From Ypsolopha sequella (Eukaryota > Arthropoda > Insecta > Lepidoptera > Ypsolophidae), in the NCBI GenBank assembly GCA_934047225.1, contig OW204011.1, positions 15,388,339 to 15,452,338 of the forward strand: 64,000 bases of DNA. The letters are read 5' to 3'. Position numbers and translations under genes: made by a program. Positions 22,070-41,018 of the stretch are shown here, one piece after another. Below the pieces are notes generated by a model. It worked only from the letters and a program-made list of their open reading frames with translations. It was not told where the DNA came from and ran no database searches. The number at the start of each line of letters is the position of its first letter. The stretch's first letter is position 1.

Positions 22070-23686
22070 ATGGAACAAATAATAGAGGATCTTAAATCCC
22101 AAAACAAACTCCTCTCAGAGCGCCTTGAGCAATTGTTAACTCAACAGGAAGCCGAAAGGCAATCCTGGTTTCTTTCATCTCAAATTCAAAGCACTCAAAC
22201 TCAAACCCAAGCAATCCCCGCAGGACAGACAACCCAACCGACTGGCCTCCCGGTAACGAACACCCCTAATGAAAACGAAGTCGATATGGAGTTCCTAAGG
22301 AACAACCAGTTCGCCCTACTTTCAGATGAGGCCCAAAGCTCTCTCTCTCTGTCTCGTAAGAGATCTTCTATCCAAACCACTCCATCGAACGCAAAGGTAT
22401 TGCGTTCTCAGGAGAAAACAGACTCTCCCGCCGCCGCCAACGCCGCCTCCACATCAACGGGCCCCAAACCAACTCAAAAAAACACAACCACACCCAACAA
22501 CCAAACTGGGAAAAAACAAAAGCCACCTCAGATCTGTATTGCGGACGTCGATTCATGGACAACAATCGCAGGCGCCCTAAAAGCACGTAAGATTGAATTC
22601 CTCAAGGCGAAAAAAGTCAATCAAGGTATACTCGTTCAGGTGCCCTCATCTACTGAACACAGAGCAGTCACAAAATTCCTCGACCATAACAAGGTCCAGT
22701 ACCATAACTGGACACTTCCCGACGAAGTACGCCTACGCGTAGTTATTCGAGGCCTCCCAAAGGAGATCTCTGTGGACGAGATTACCGCAGACCTCCAAGC
22801 AAAAGACATTCCTGTGTGCGAGGTGCACAGAATGATAAACGGTAAGTCCAAGCTCCCGTATGACCTTGTCCTGGTCATACTGGAGTCCTCCCCCGAGGGC
22901 AAAAAGATCTTCGATGTCACTGACATCTGCCACATCACTGGCATCAAATTAGAAAACCCTCACAAGAGGAAAGCCCCCCTCCAATGCCACAATTGCCAAT
23001 TGTATGGCCATTCCTCAAGAAACTGCCACCGGCAGAGCCGCTGCGTCAAATGTCTTGACGACCATCACACCAGCGCCTGCTCAAGGCCTAAAGATCCGAA
23101 GGACTGCACTGAGCCCCCCGGTTGTGTCAACTGCGGCAAAATCGGACACACTGCGTCCTTTCCAGGATGTCCGAAAAGGCCTATCACTAGACCAGCTGGA
23201 GGCGCTACTCGACCTCAACCCCCCTCATTTACCCCCGCCCCCCCCCGGGCAAATGCTTGGGCCCAACCACTAAGCTGGACTTCAGGCAGAGGGAACCATA
23301 CAGTCAGTTTCCCCCCCCTCCCTCCCTCGCATCCACCTCACTCTGCAAACATGACAGCAGAAGCAGGCGAACACCCCGCCTCCTCCTCCTCGACACACCC
23401 TCGATCAGCCCCTAAGACTACGGCTAAAAATGTGCACCCCCCGCACCCCCCTCCTCCACCACTAGTCGCGCCAGTACGCACCCCACCCACTGGTATGTGT
23501 AGAGACTCACTGTCGGAAATCATCCGTCTGCTAACAAGCATAGACCCGGATGAGATAAGCTCCTTCCTCCACAAATACGACACAGCTGCCGGTAAACTTG
23601 ACGTAGCTGGCATCTTAAGAGCCTTTAATGACCACCAACCACTCATAAGCCAAATCAAGGCTATACTAAATAACGCAGCGCCGTGA
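22070..23686 (+). CDS. J1 ORF1, Gag-like zinc-knuckle protein (538 aa)
   Basis: RNA-binding ORF1 protein of the LINE. A Gln/Ser/Pro-rich N-terminal half leads to an RRM-like/PRE_C2HC-type region at about residues 150-300. Three CCHC-like knuckles follow at about 305-366 (CHNCQLYGHSSRNC, CVKCLDDHHTSAC, CVNCGKIGHTASFPGC). A Pro-rich stretch and a short helical C-terminus end the protein. It should bind LINE RNA and form the transposition particle. Its TGA stop (23684-23686) overlaps the ORF2 ATG by one base. Confidence 0.93.
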   Translation: MEQIIEDLKSQNKLLSERLEQLLTQQEAERQSWFLSSQIQSTQTQTQAIPAGQTTQPTGLPVTNTPNENEVDMEFLRNNQFALLSDEAQSSLSLSRKRSSIQTTPSNAKVLRSQEKTDSPAAANAASTSTGPKPTQKNTTTPNNQTGKKQKPPQICIADVDSWTTIAGALKARKIEFLKAKKVNQGILVQVPSSTEHRAVTKFLDHNKVQYHNWTLPDEVRLRVVIRGLPKEISVDEITADLQAKDIPVCEVHRMINGKSKLPYDLVLVILESSPEGKKIFDVTDICHITGIKLENPHKRKAPLQCHNCQLYGHSSRNCHRQSRCVKCLDDHHTSACSRPKDPKDCTEPPGCVNCGKIGHTASFPGCPKRPITRPAGGATRPQPPSFTPAPPRANAWAQPLSWTSGRGNHTVSFPPLPPSHPPHSANMTAEAGEHPASSSSTHPRSAPKTTAKNVHPPHPPPPPLVAPVRTPPTGMCRDSLSEIIRLLTSIDPDEISSFLHKYDTAAGKLDVAGILRAFNDHQPLISQIKAILNNAAP

Positions 23687-26600
23687 TGGATAATACACCA
23701 GGACGACTTAAACCACGGGCCCTACGGTTAGCCTTTTTTAACGCTGACGGACTCAAACGTCAGAAAGACCTAGTGTCTAAATTCCTGACAGATCATCAAA
23801 TCGACATTCTTCTCGTCCAAGAGACTTTCCTAAAACCTCAACACCGTAGCCCTAACATTGCTAACTACAAACTACTAAGAAATGACCGACTAAACGAACG
23901 TAAAGGAGGAACGGCAATTTATTACCGTAGAAGCCTACATGTCTCCCAGATCGACACACCACCACTTCACAACATCGAAGCAACGGTATGTCGGCTGGCG
24001 ATGACTGGCCACCAGACCACTACCATCGCCTCATGTTATCAGAGACAAGGTAGCAAAGACCTTCAAAGACGCCTTGAGGAATCTGACATCTCAACCCTGC
24101 TTGGCATGGGCGAGGCTGTTATCCTCGGAGGTGATTTCAACAGCAAACATAAGTCATGGAACTGTCGAGTGAATAACCCCAACGGTTCCATACTTCACAA
24201 GATCAATGAAAAAATCGACTTTGACATTATAGCCCCCATGACATCGACTCATTATCCATACGGCCTACCGGACTCGGAAGGGGACATCCTAGACATTATG
24301 ATATTAAAAAACATTCGTCTTCCGCTTAAAAGCATGTTAGTACATCACGAACTTATTTCCGACCACCGCCCAGTCATCACTGTACTCGGTGACCTAGTGC
24401 CCCTTCCGCCCTCTATTAAATCGACTCTAAATTGGACTAAACTACACAATACCTTCAAAATAAATGCCCCTACACCTGACTTAGACAGGATACCGACAAC
24501 TATCAGCACCCGACAAGACGTGGACCTCGCTATAGAGGCACTCACGACCCACATACAAAAGACGGTAAAAGACTGTACAAAACAGACTGACATAACAGAT
24601 GACAATAAATGGACTCTCCCAGTTGACATCCGAAATCTCATCCGGGCAAAAAACGCAGCCACTCGCAGTTACGATTTCTTCCCTAGTGTGGAAAACAAAA
24701 CAAAAATGCGAGAGCTCCAACGCCAGGTGAAATCGGCAGTGAGCAAGCACAAAACCCAACAATGGGACTCGCTCCTCTCTGAGCTCACACCCCACCACCA
24801 GGCGTACTGGAGATTAGCACGCACTTTAAGGGCTGATGCGATCGTCGACATACCTGCCCTTATCCGCCCCGACAACACACTGGCCTTTGAGGACGCCGAA
24901 AAAGCAGAATGCTTAGCCGACAGCCTTGAAAACCAGTGTTCCCTTCCCCTACCAAATCCCTCCGAACAATCCCACGTGGACGATGTAGACCGAGAGGTCG
25001 ACAGACGTTCCTCCCTCCCCCCCCAAGACTCCCTAGATCCAGTCACGGTAAATGAGATCAAAATTATCATCAAAGACCTAAAATCTAAAAAATCCCCAGG
25101 TCCAGACGGGATAGCAAACCGTGTACTAAAAAACCTCTCCTACCCTCTCCTAGTCCTCATAGTCACTATAATGAACGCCGCCATAGCTAACTGTATGTTT
25201 CCTGATGCTTGGAAAGAAGCGGACGTGATAGGCATACACAAGCCCAATAAAGATAGGTCAGCCCCCAACAGTTACCGCCCAATCAGTTTATTAAAATCCC
25301 TAGGGAAAATATATGAGAGAGTCCTAAACACCCGACTCAGGACTGCAGTGTTCAGTAGAGGACTTGTTCCTGACGAGCAATTCGGTTTCCGTGCAAATCA
25401 CTCATGCGTTCAACAGGTCCATCGAATCACGGAGCACATCATGGTTGGCCTCGACCGAAACAGACCCATAGGTACAGGGGCCCTATTTTTCGACGTGGCG
25501 AAGGCGTTTGACAGAGTCTGGCATAACGGCCTCATCCTCAAGCTGTACGATATGAGTCTCCCTGACAGACTGGTTCTGATCATCAGAGACTATCTTTCAA
25601 ATCGCTATTTTAGGTTTAGAGTGGAAGGCACTCACTCTAGACCTCATCCTATCAAAGCGGGCGTCCCTCAGGGCTCAGTGCTCTCGCCTCTTCTATTCAC
25701 ACTCTTCACGAGTGACATCCCTAAATTCCCCAACGTACAGCTTGCCCTCTTCGCTGACGACACTGCGCTCTACTGCTCTGGTAGGAACATGGAGGCAGTG
25801 ATCAAAAAGCTCCAAACCGCCGCCACCCTCTTAGCCGATTGGTTCAAGAAGTGGCGGATCGAACTCAACCCAGAAAAGAGCCAGGCCATATTCTTCACTC
25901 GGAGCATACCGGTGAGGAACAGGCCTCGCCTTCCACAAATCACCCTATTCGACCGCGCTATACCATGGACAAGACAAGTGAAATACCTTGGAGTCACACT
26001 GGATAGTCGCCTCACCTTCGGCCCTCACATCCAAAATGTGAGGAACAGAGCCAAATTCATCCTTGGTCGACTAGGCCCGCTAGTCCGATCCAAGAGCAAA
26101 CTCTCCTTACGAAATAAGCTAAGACTTTACTTAGCTTGTATACGTCCAATCTTCACCTATGCGAGCGTGGTTTTCGCACAAGCTGCGAAAACACACATTA
26201 TTAAGCTCCAAAGAGTCCAAAACAGATTTCTCCGTACAGCCACGGGTGCACCGTGGTATGTACGGAACTATAACCTACACAAAGAACTGGAAGTGCCTAC
26301 CATTCGCAACTACATGAAACAAGCCTCTACTCGTTACTTCGAGAAGGCCTTTCATCATCCCAACCCCCTTATCCGTATCGCAGCAGATTACAGCGCAAAT
26401 CCCGCGGCCAAACAACACAGACGACGCCCCCGTAACGTACTCCACGACCCCGACGACGAAATAACAACAAAAATTATTGAGTGCACCCCCACCGTCAATC
26501 CCGTTAACAAAAACCTCTCCGCACCATTACACTTGCACCGTCCGCGCGCACGTACGCGCCGCCGACGAAGGCGACAAATCAATAAAATCAATTCACAGCC

Positions 26601-26832
26601 ACTCCACCAGTCGCAAACACCCCACACCTCCCACCGCATGCACGTTCAAAAGGACGCGCACGCGTGTGCACAAACACTCCACGCCGACATAACAACAAAA
26701 CCTCCAGAAGACAGTGACACACACGTAAACGTTATGTCTGGTCACTGCAATACACCTCAGACACCACAGCCCCCTCAGGCTACAGCCACAGCTCTGCCCA
26801 CCGACAGCGCTTCACAGCAAGAAAATATATAA
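23686..26832 (+). CDS. J1 ORF2, endonuclease-reverse transcriptase (1,048 aa)
   Basis: The start chosen is the ATG at 23686, which shares its A with the ORF1 stop (TGATG). An apurinic-type endonuclease occupies about residues 5-235: FFNADGL, the catalytic Glu in VQETF near 45, [12 protein letters not shown] near 148, SDHRPVI near 224. The reverse transcriptase is about 450-760: [41 protein letters not shown], and the catalytic FADD near 689. The C-terminal 90 residues are basic, then Thr/Pro-rich. There is no RNase H domain. A hairpin (AAGGCGGGA / TCCCGCCTT, 26831-26857) follows the stop codon. Confidence 0.95.
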   Translation: MDNTPGRLKPRALRLAFFNADGLKRQKDLVSKFLTDHQIDILLVQETFLKPQHRSPNIANYKLLRNDRLNERKGGTAIYYRRSLHVSQIDTPPLHNIEATVCRLAMTGHQTTTIASCYQRQGSKDLQRRLEESDISTLLGMGEAVILGGDFNSKHKSWNCRVNNPNGSILHKINEKIDFDIIAPMTSTHYPYGLPDSEGDILDIMILKNIRLPLKSMLVHHELISDHRPVITVLGDLVPLPPSIKSTLNWTKLHNTFKINAPTPDLDRIPTTISTRQDVDLAIEALTTHIQKTVKDCTKQTDITDDNKWTLPVDIRNLIRAKNAATRSYDFFPSVENKTKMRELQRQVKSAVSKHKTQQWDSLLSELTPHHQAYWRLARTLRADAIVDIPALIRPDNTLAFEDAEKAECLADSLENQCSLPLPNPSEQSHVDDVDREVDRRSSLPPQDSLDPVTVNEIKIIIKDLKSKKSPGPDGIANRVLKNLSYPLLVLIVTIMNAAIANCMFPDAWKEADVIGIHKPNKDRSAPNSYRPISLLKSLGKIYERVLNTRLRTAVFSRGLVPDEQFGFRANHSCVQQVHRITEHIMVGLDRNRPIGTGALFFDVAKAFDRVWHNGLILKLYDMSLPDRLVLIIRDYLSNRYFRFRVEGTHSRPHPIKAGVPQGSVLSPLLFTLFTSDIPKFPNVQLALFADDTALYCSGRNMEAVIKKLQTAATLLADWFKKWRIELNPEKSQAIFFTRSIPVRNRPRLPQITLFDRAIPWTRQVKYLGVTLDSRLTFGPHIQNVRNRAKFILGRLGPLVRSKSKLSLRNKLRLYLACIRPIFTYASVVFAQAAKTHIIKLQRVQNRFLRTATGAPWYVRNYNLHKELEVPTIRNYMKQASTRYFEKAFHHPNPLIRIAADYSANPAAKQHRRRPRNVLHDPDDEITTKIIECTPTVNPVNKNLSAPLHLHRPRARTRRRRRRQINKINSQPLHQSQTPHTSHRMHVQKDAHACAQTLHADITTKPPEDSDTHVNVMSGHCNTPQTPQPPQATATALPTDSASQQENI

Positions 26833-26944
26833 GGCGGGAGACTCTCTGTCCCGCCTTTCAAGGCAAAGTTTTAATGGCCAAAAGGCAAAAAACAAAGAAG
26901 ATCAATCAAAAAAAAAAAAAAAAAAAAAAAAAAATGTTGGTCAT

Positions 26945-27016
26945 CAGATCACTTCTGTCCGCGGTTTTGCGCGTACTTTCCTGTGTAACCAGTACCGTTT
27001 ATTAATATCATTCAAC
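26945..27016 (+). promoter_or_regulatory. H2A leader, unit B, now next to a LINE tail
   Basis: Only 72 bp plus the target duplication of the normal H2A upstream sequence remain next to the gene. The TATA and CCAAT boxes lie on the far side of the LINE. No replacement TATA box is seen in the J1 3' end. Confidence 0.8.
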
Positions 27017-27391
27017 ATGTCCGGACGCGGAAAGGGCGGCAAAGTCAAGGGAAAGGCAAAGTCCCGTTCCAACCGTGCCGGTCTCCAGTTCCCGGTGGGA
27101 CGTATCCACAGGCTGCTCCGCAAGGGCAACTACGCTGAGCGCGTCGGTGCCGGAGCGCCGGTGTACTTGGCCGCCGTTATGGAATATCTAGCCGCTGAAG
27201 TACTCGAGTTGGCCGGCAACGCGGCCCGCGACAACAAGAAGACCAGGATCATCCCCCGTCACTTGCAGCTCGCCATCCGTAACGACGAGGAGCTGAACAA
27301 GCTCTTGTCCGGCGTGACCATCGCTCAGGGCGGTGTTCTGCCGAACATCCAAGCGGTGCTTCTGCCCAAGAAGACCGAGAAGAAGGCATAA
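27017..27391 (+). CDS. H2A: Histone H2A, unit B
   Basis: The coding sequence is intact and encodes the same 124-residue protein as unit A. It carries the GAC variant in ARDNKK, which groups it with unit A. Its promoter has been cut off by the J1 LINE, so it is probably silent or driven from the element. This is an inference from position only. Confidence 0.98.
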
Positions 27392-27414
27392 GCAGTAGTA
27401 GATGCAATCAAAAC

Positions 27415-27461
27415 GGCCCTTTTCAGGGCCACAAAACTATTCCGTACACATTGTTGTTTCT
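27415..27461 (+). promoter_or_regulatory. Histone 3'-end processing signal, H2A unit B
   Basis: GGCCCTTTTCAGGGCC is at 27415-27430 and GTTTCT at 27456-27461. Confidence 0.94.
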
Positions 27462-28044
27462 GCACGACTTGCTCGATCGTACAACTAAACTAAGTACACG
27501 ACACACATTATTATTACTAGCTAGAGATACCTCCTACCTACCTACCTACCTACCTACCTACCTACATGCATGCATGCGTTGGTTATTTATTTTTTATAAC
27601 TACTTTGACAATCTTACCTTACCTATGATTTTGTGATACATACCTACCTAGAGAGAGACCATCATGGTTTCTGGCTGGTGGCTCTCATGTCCAAATAATA
27701 ATAGCTGGCCTAAGTGGCGACAGCGAGTGAGGATATCTGGAAATTTTAAAAACTAATTTATGAAATATACCTACCTAGGTATATAACACAGTAGGACAGT
27801 CGTATTCTATTGATATTGTTATTAGACAAGAAAGAAAATAACATATTCTTTGTTAGAGCGAGATAGGTTTATACCTGATATAGTGCTGTACTTGTCACAC
27901 GCATGACCGCATTCTATTCGGGCCACGGGATTGGTCGCTCGCTCTCCGATCGGTGTTATAAGCGCTCGAGCATGGACTGCGGGTCGTCATACACACGCCA
28001 CACACCTTGCTCGACACCACTCACTTCACTAGTAAGGTACAATC
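27462..28044 (+). promoter_or_regulatory. H2A-H2B spacer and H2B promoter, unit B
   Basis: No insertion. ATTGG is at 27930-27934 and TTATAAG at 27956-27962. The (TACC)n run near 27535-27565 matches unit A. Confidence 0.83.
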
Positions 28045-28419
28045 ATGCCACCCAAGACTAGCGGCAAGGCCGCCAAGAAATCTGGCAAGGCCCAAAAGAA
28101 CATCTCCAAGTCCGACAAGAAAAAGAAGAAGCACAAGAGGAAGGAGAGCTACGCCATTTACATCTACAAGGTGCTGAAGCAGGTCCATCCGGACACCGGT
28201 ATCTCCTCGAAGGCGATGTCCATCATGAACTCGTTCGTGAACGACATCTTCGAGCGCATCGCTGCTGAGGCCTCACGTCTCGCCCACTACAACAAGCGAT
28301 CGACGATCACATCGAGGGAGGTGCAGACCTCCGTGAGACTCCTGCTGCCCGGTGAGCTCGCCAAGCACGCCGTCAGTGAGGGTACCAAGGCCGTCACCAA
28401 GTACACCAGCTCCAAGTGA
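28045..28419 (+). CDS. H2B: Histone H2B, unit B
   Basis: Intact 124-codon gene, the same protein as unit A, with an unbroken promoter and 3' signal. It should be expressed normally, unlike the H2A in front of it. Confidence 0.99.
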   Translation: MPPKTSGKAAKKSGKAQKNISKSDKKKKKHKRKESYAIYIYKVLKQVHPDTGISSKAMSIMNSFVNDIFERIAAEASRLAHYNKRSTITSREVQTSVRLLLPGELAKHAVSEGTKAVTKYTSSK

Positions 28420-28451
28420 GGTGTGATGTGCTCGCTCACACATATTAAAAC

Positions 28452-28496
28452 GGCCCTTTTCAGGGCCACAAAAACGTTCTGATTTTTTAAGTTTCT
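28452..28496 (+). promoter_or_regulatory. Histone 3'-end processing signal, H2B unit B
   Basis: GGCCCTTTTCAGGGCC is at 28452-28467 and GTTTCT at 28491-28496. Confidence 0.94.
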
Positions 28497-29464
<968 letters not shown>

Positions 29465-29497
29465 GTTTAGCGCAGCGCTTGCTTTGTTCGCGAAAAA

Positions 29498-29542
29498 GGC
29501 CCTTTTCAGGGCCACAAACTATTCACTGTTACACATGTTTCT
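29498..29542 (+). promoter_or_regulatory. Histone 3'-end processing signal, H3 unit B
   Basis: GGCCCTTTTCAGGGCC is at 29498-29513 and GTTTCT at 29537-29542. Confidence 0.94.
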
Positions 29543-30389
<847 letters not shown>

Positions 30390-30427
30390 TCATTATGGAT
30401 TTACCATATTTTCCCGACAAACAAAAA

Positions 30428-30472
30428 GGCCCTTTTCAGGGCCGCATATACTTCAGTTTACAACAAGTTTCT
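30428..30472 (+). promoter_or_regulatory. Histone 3'-end processing signal, H4 unit B
   Basis: GGCCCTTTTCAGGGCC is at 30428-30443 and GTTTCT at 30467-30472. Confidence 0.94.
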
Positions 30473-33216
<2,744 letters not shown>

Positions 33217-33894
33217 ATGGCAGACACAGCAGTCGCGTCCGAGGCACCCGCACCCGCCACCCCTGCAAAGAAACAGAAAGCATCCACCGCTGCGAAGAAA
33301 CCTAAAGCTAAGCCCACGCATCCCAAGACCTCCGAGATGGTAAACAACGCCATCAAGGAACTGAAGGAGCGCAGCGGCTCCTCCCTGCAGGCGATCAAGA
33401 AGTACATCGCCGCGCAGTACAAGGTCGACGCCGAGAAACTCGCCCCGTTCATCAGGAAGTACCTTAAAAGTGCCGTCGAGTCCGGCGCACTCATCCAGAC
33501 GAAGGGAAAGGGTGCCTCCGGCTCTTTCAAGCTAGAGAACACTGGCAAGAAACCCGCCGCTAAGGCCGGCCGTCCGTCCGCAGCCGCCTCTAAAAAGCAA
33601 ACACCGAAAAAGGCGTCAGCCGGGGCCACCAAGAGGAAGACTGCTCCAGCATCTCCTTCGAAGGCGAAATCTGCGACAGCTTCCATCAAGGAAAAGAAAG
33701 CCGCCGCCGCAGCCAAAAAGAAACCTGCGAAAGGGAAAAGCGCCACGCCCGTCAAGGCCAGCAAGGCCAAGAGCGTCACCCCGAAGGCCAAGAAGACCGC
33801 CAAACCCCCGACCAGGAAGCCGAAAGCGCCAAAACCCAAAAAGGCCACCGCTCCGAAGGCTAAACCAGCGGCGAAGAAAGTTTCAAAGAAGTAA
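33217..33894 (+). CDS. H1: Linker histone H1, unit C
   Basis: Intact 225-codon H1, the same protein as unit B. Its TATA box is at the normal distance and the promoter is uninterrupted. Its 3' signal survives, but 68 bp after it the unit is broken by a J1 LINE joined to the H2B leader. Confidence 0.99.
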   Translation: MADTAVASEAPAPATPAKKQKASTAAKKPKAKPTHPKTSEMVNNAIKELKERSGSSLQAIKKYIAAQYKVDAEKLAPFIRKYLKSAVESGALIQTKGKGASGSFKLENTGKKPAAKAGRPSAAASKKQTPKKASAGATKRKTAPASPSKAKSATASIKEKKAAAAAKKKPAKGKSATPVKASKAKSVTPKAKKTAKPPTRKPKAPKPKKATAPKAKPAAKKVSKK

Positions 33895-34019
33895 TTCATC
33901 ACGTTTGTGTATCACGATGATGGATGGATGGATACACGAGCGGTCGGCGTGCTGCTGCGAAGAAGATGATCACCCTCTCTCTCTCTCCGAGCTCACGCTC
34001 GCTCGTCTCGAGCACCAAA

Positions 34020-34064
34020 AGCCCTTTTCAGGGCTATCAAAACTTTCAAATAACCTCTGTTTCT
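34020..34064 (+). promoter_or_regulatory. Histone 3'-end processing signal, H1 unit C
   Basis: AGCCCTTTTCAGGGCT is at 34020-34035 and GTTTCT at 34059-34064. The J1 junction at 34103 is just beyond it. Confidence 0.93.
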
Positions 34065-34102
34065 ATAGACTTCTCGCCTAAGTGAGAATCGAATCTGCAT
34101 CT

Positions 34103-35587
34103 GTGTTCAGTAGAGGACTTGTTCCTGACGAGCAATTCGGTTTCCGTGCAAATCACTCATGCGTTCAACAGGTCCATCGAATCACGGAGCACATCATGGT
34201 TGGCCTCGACCGAAACAGACCCATAGGTACAGGGGCCCTATTTTTCGACGTGGCGAAGGCGTTTGACAGAGTCTGGCATAACGGCCTCATCCTCAAGCTG
34301 TACGATATGAGTCTCCCTGACAGACTGGTTCTGATCATCAGAGACTATCTTTCAAATCGCTATTTTAGGTTTAGAGTGGAAGGCACTCACTCTAGACCTC
34401 ATCCTATCAAAGCGGGCGTCCCTCAGGGCTCAGTGCTCTCGCCTCTTCTATTCACACTCTTCACGAGTGACATCCCTAAATTCCCCAACGTACAGCTTGC
34501 CCTCTTCGCTGACGACACTGCGCTCTACTGCTCTGGTAGGAACATGGAGGCAGTGATCAAAAAGCTCCAAACCGCCGCCACCCTCTTAGCCGATTGGTTC
34601 AAGAAGTGGCGGATCGAACTCAACCCGGAAAAGAGCCAGGCCATATTCTTCACTCGGAGCATACCGGTGAGGAACAGGCCTCGCCTTCCACAAATCACCC
34701 TATTCGACCGCGCTATACCATGGACAAGACAAGTGAAATACCTTGGAGTCACACTGGATAGTCGCCTCACCTTCGGCCCTCACATCCAAAATGTGAGGAA
34801 CAGAGCCAAATTCATCCTTGGTCGACTAGGCCCGCTAGTCCGATCCAAGAGCAAACTCTCCTTACGAAATAAGCTAAGACTTTACTTAGCTTGTATACGT
34901 CCAATCTTCACCTATGCGAGCGTGGTTTTCGCACAAGCTGCGAAAACACACATTATTAAGCTCCAAAGAGTCCAAAACAGATTTCTCCGCTCAGCCACGG
35001 GTGCACCGTGGTATGTACGGAACTATAACCTACACAAAGAACTGGAAGTGCCTACCATTCGCAACTACATGAAACAAGCCTCTACTCGTTACTTCGAGAA
35101 GGCCTTTCATCATCCCAACCCCCTTATCCGTATCGCAGCAGATTACAGCGCAAATCCCGCGGCCAAACAACACAGACGACGCCCCCGTAACGTACTCCAC
35201 GACCCCGACGACGAAATAACAACAAAAATTATTGAGTGCACCCCCACCGTCAATCCCGTTAACAAAAACCTCTCCGCACCATTACACTTGCACCGTCCGC
35301 GCGCACGTACGCGCCGCCGACGAAGGCGACAAATCAATATAATCAATTCACAGCCACTCCACCAGTCGCAAACACCCCACACCTCCCACCGCATGCACGT
35401 TCAAAAGGACGCGCACGCGTGTGCACAAACACTCCACGCCGACATAACAACAAAACCTCCAGAAGACAGTGACACACACGTAAACGTTATGTCTGGTCAC
35501 TGCAATACACCTCAGACACCACAGCCCCCTCAGGCTACAGCCACAGCTCTGCCCACCGACAGCGCTTCACAGCAAGAAAATATATAA
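34103..35587 (+). pseudogene. J1 ORF2 remnant (C-terminal half of reverse transcriptase)
   Basis: The last 494 or so codons of J1 ORF2, starting near residue 555, so the endonuclease and the RT fingers are gone. It keeps [29 protein letters not shown] and the FADD site. Differences from the full copy include Thr to Ser (RFLRTATG / RFLRSATG) and Lys to Ile (INKINSQ / INIINSQ). The frame is open but has no start codon of its own. Confidence 0.94.
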
Positions 35588-35686
35588 GGCGGGAGACTCT
35601 CTGTCCCGCCTTTCAAGGCAAAGTTTTAATGGCCAAAAGGCAAAAAACAAAGAAGATCAATCAAAAAAAAAAAAAAAAAAAAAAAA
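34103..35686 (+). mobile_element. J1 LINE, 5'-truncated copy with flanking 1.5-kb deletion
   Basis: It corresponds to 25348-26907 of the full-length J1, followed by 24 A (35663-35686). About four substitutions separate the two copies over 1.56 kb. The left host sequence ends in the H1 3' flank (GCATCTGT, 34097-34104) and the right resumes inside the H2B 5' leader (TCGACACC, 35687). There is no target duplication. Compared with unit E, bases 57138-58613 (about 1,476 bp) are missing, including the whole H2A gene and the H2B promoter. The 5' junction shares GT between host and LINE, a 2-nt microhomology. Confidence 0.94.
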
Positions 35687-35720
35687 TCGACACCACTCAC
35701 TTCACTAGTAAGGTACAATC

Positions 35721-36095
35721 ATGCCACCCAAGACTAGCGGCAAGGCCGCCAAGAAATCTGGCAAGGCCCAAAAGAACATCTCCAAGTCCGACAAGAAAAA
35801 GAAGAAGCACAAGAGGAAGGAGAGCTACGCCATTTACATCTACAAGGTGCTGAAGCAGGTCCATCCGGACACCGGTATCTCCTCGAAGGCGATGTCCATC
35901 ATGAACTCGTTCGTGAACGACATCTTCGAGCGCATCGCTGCTGAGGCCTCACGTCTCGCCCACTACAACAAGCGATCGACGATCACATCGAGGGAGGTGC
36001 AGACCTCCGTGAGACTCCTGCTGCCCGGTGAGCTCGCCAAGCACGCCGTCAGTGAGGGTACCAAGGCCGTCACCAAGTACACCAGCTCCAAGTGA
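35721..36095 (+). CDS. H2B: Histone H2B, unit C (promoter deleted)
   Basis: The coding region is intact and encodes the usual H2B. Only 34 bp of leader remain upstream, then the poly(A) tail of the truncated J1. The TTATAAG box and ATTGG box seen at -89 and -115 in the other units are gone. It is probably unexpressed or depends on a chance promoter in the LINE. The 3' signal is normal. This unit has no H2A. Confidence 0.97.
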   Translation: MPPKTSGKAAKKSGKAQKNISKSDKKKKKHKRKESYAIYIYKVLKQVHPDTGISSKAMSIMNSFVNDIFERIAAEASRLAHYNKRSTITSREVQTSVRLLLPGELAKHAVSEGTKAVTKYTSSK

Positions 36096-36127
36096 GGTGT
36101 GATGTGCTCGCTCACACATATTAAAAC

Positions 36128-36172
36128 GGCCCTTTTCAGGGCCACAAAAACGTTCTGATTTTTTAAGTTTCT
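36128..36172 (+). promoter_or_regulatory. Histone 3'-end processing signal, H2B unit C
   Basis: GGCCCTTTTCAGGGCC is at 36128-36143 and GTTTCT at 36167-36172. Confidence 0.94.
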
Positions 36173-37134
<962 letters not shown>

Positions 37135-37167
37135 GTTTAGCGCAGCGCTTGCTTTGTTCGCGAAAAA

Positions 37168-37212
37168 GGCCCTTTTCAGGGCCACAAACTATTCACTGTT
37201 ACACATGTTTCT
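37168..37212 (+). promoter_or_regulatory. Histone 3'-end processing signal, H3 unit C
   Basis: GGCCCTTTTCAGGGCC is at 37168-37183 and GTTTCT at 37207-37212. Confidence 0.94.
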
Positions 37213-38055
<843 letters not shown>

Positions 38056-38093
38056 TCATTATGGATTTACCATATTTTCCCGACAAACAAAAA

Positions 38094-38138
38094 GGCCCTT
38101 TTCAGGGCCGCATATACTTCAGTTTACAACAAGTTTCT
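38094..38138 (+). promoter_or_regulatory. Histone 3'-end processing signal, H4 unit C
   Basis: GGCCCTTTTCAGGGCC is at 38094-38109 and GTTTCT at 38133-38138. Confidence 0.94.
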
Positions 38139-40761
<2,623 letters not shown>

Positions 40762-40772
40762 AGTGCTGCCCT

Positions 40773-41018
40773 GTCTCGCTCACACCAGCGAGCACGCACA
40801 TCTCTCCCGCCCTCGCAGCCCTACCAAGGGTCAGCGAGGCCCTTGATGCCCTCCACGCGGTCATACGTAGCCTGCGTGAAGATCAAGAAGCGGCAATGAC
40901 TGACTTTATCGTTGCACTCACGAACTCCATCACCGCAGGCTCCGCTCAGGACGTCGCCCTGGTGACTCTCAAGGGAATGGCTCTAGTATTATCATTCAAT
41001 GCCCCGAGGGGCACTTAG
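40773..41018 (+). pseudogene. J2 ORF1 remnant, C-terminal 81 codons
   Basis: An open frame without a start codon runs from the 5' junction to a TAG at 41016-41018. It reads VSLTPASTHISPALAALPRV at its start and contains a helical segment (SEALDALHAVIRSLREDQEA). It overlaps the ORF2 start by 20 nt in a different frame, which is the usual place for the end of a LINE ORF1. No zinc knuckle remains. The ORF1 identity is inferred from position. Confidence 0.72.

Larger units (their letters stand above)
21172..26933 (+). mobile_element. J1 Jockey-like LINE, full-length copy
   Basis: A 5.7-kb non-LTR retrotransposon with a 5' UTR (21172-22069), ORF1, ORF2, a short 3' UTR and a 26-27 nt poly(A) tail (26908-26934). 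The target duplication is at least ATGTTGGTCAT (21161-21171 and 26934-26944) and up to 17 bp if the preceding A7 is counted. The insertion is between the H2A TATA box and the H2A ATG, near the expected transcription start. Both frames are intact, so it may be active. The Jockey-like assignment is by recognition of the two-ORF layout, the zinc knuckles and the RT motifs. Confidence 0.95.

Noticed and set aside
23683..23685. GTG start for J1 ORF2
   Set aside because: The ATG three bases later overlaps the ORF1 stop and is the expected start.
34082..34102. Host-derived N-terminus of the truncated J1 frame
   Set aside because: It begins at GTG in the H1 3' flank and only happens to be in frame with the LINE remnant.
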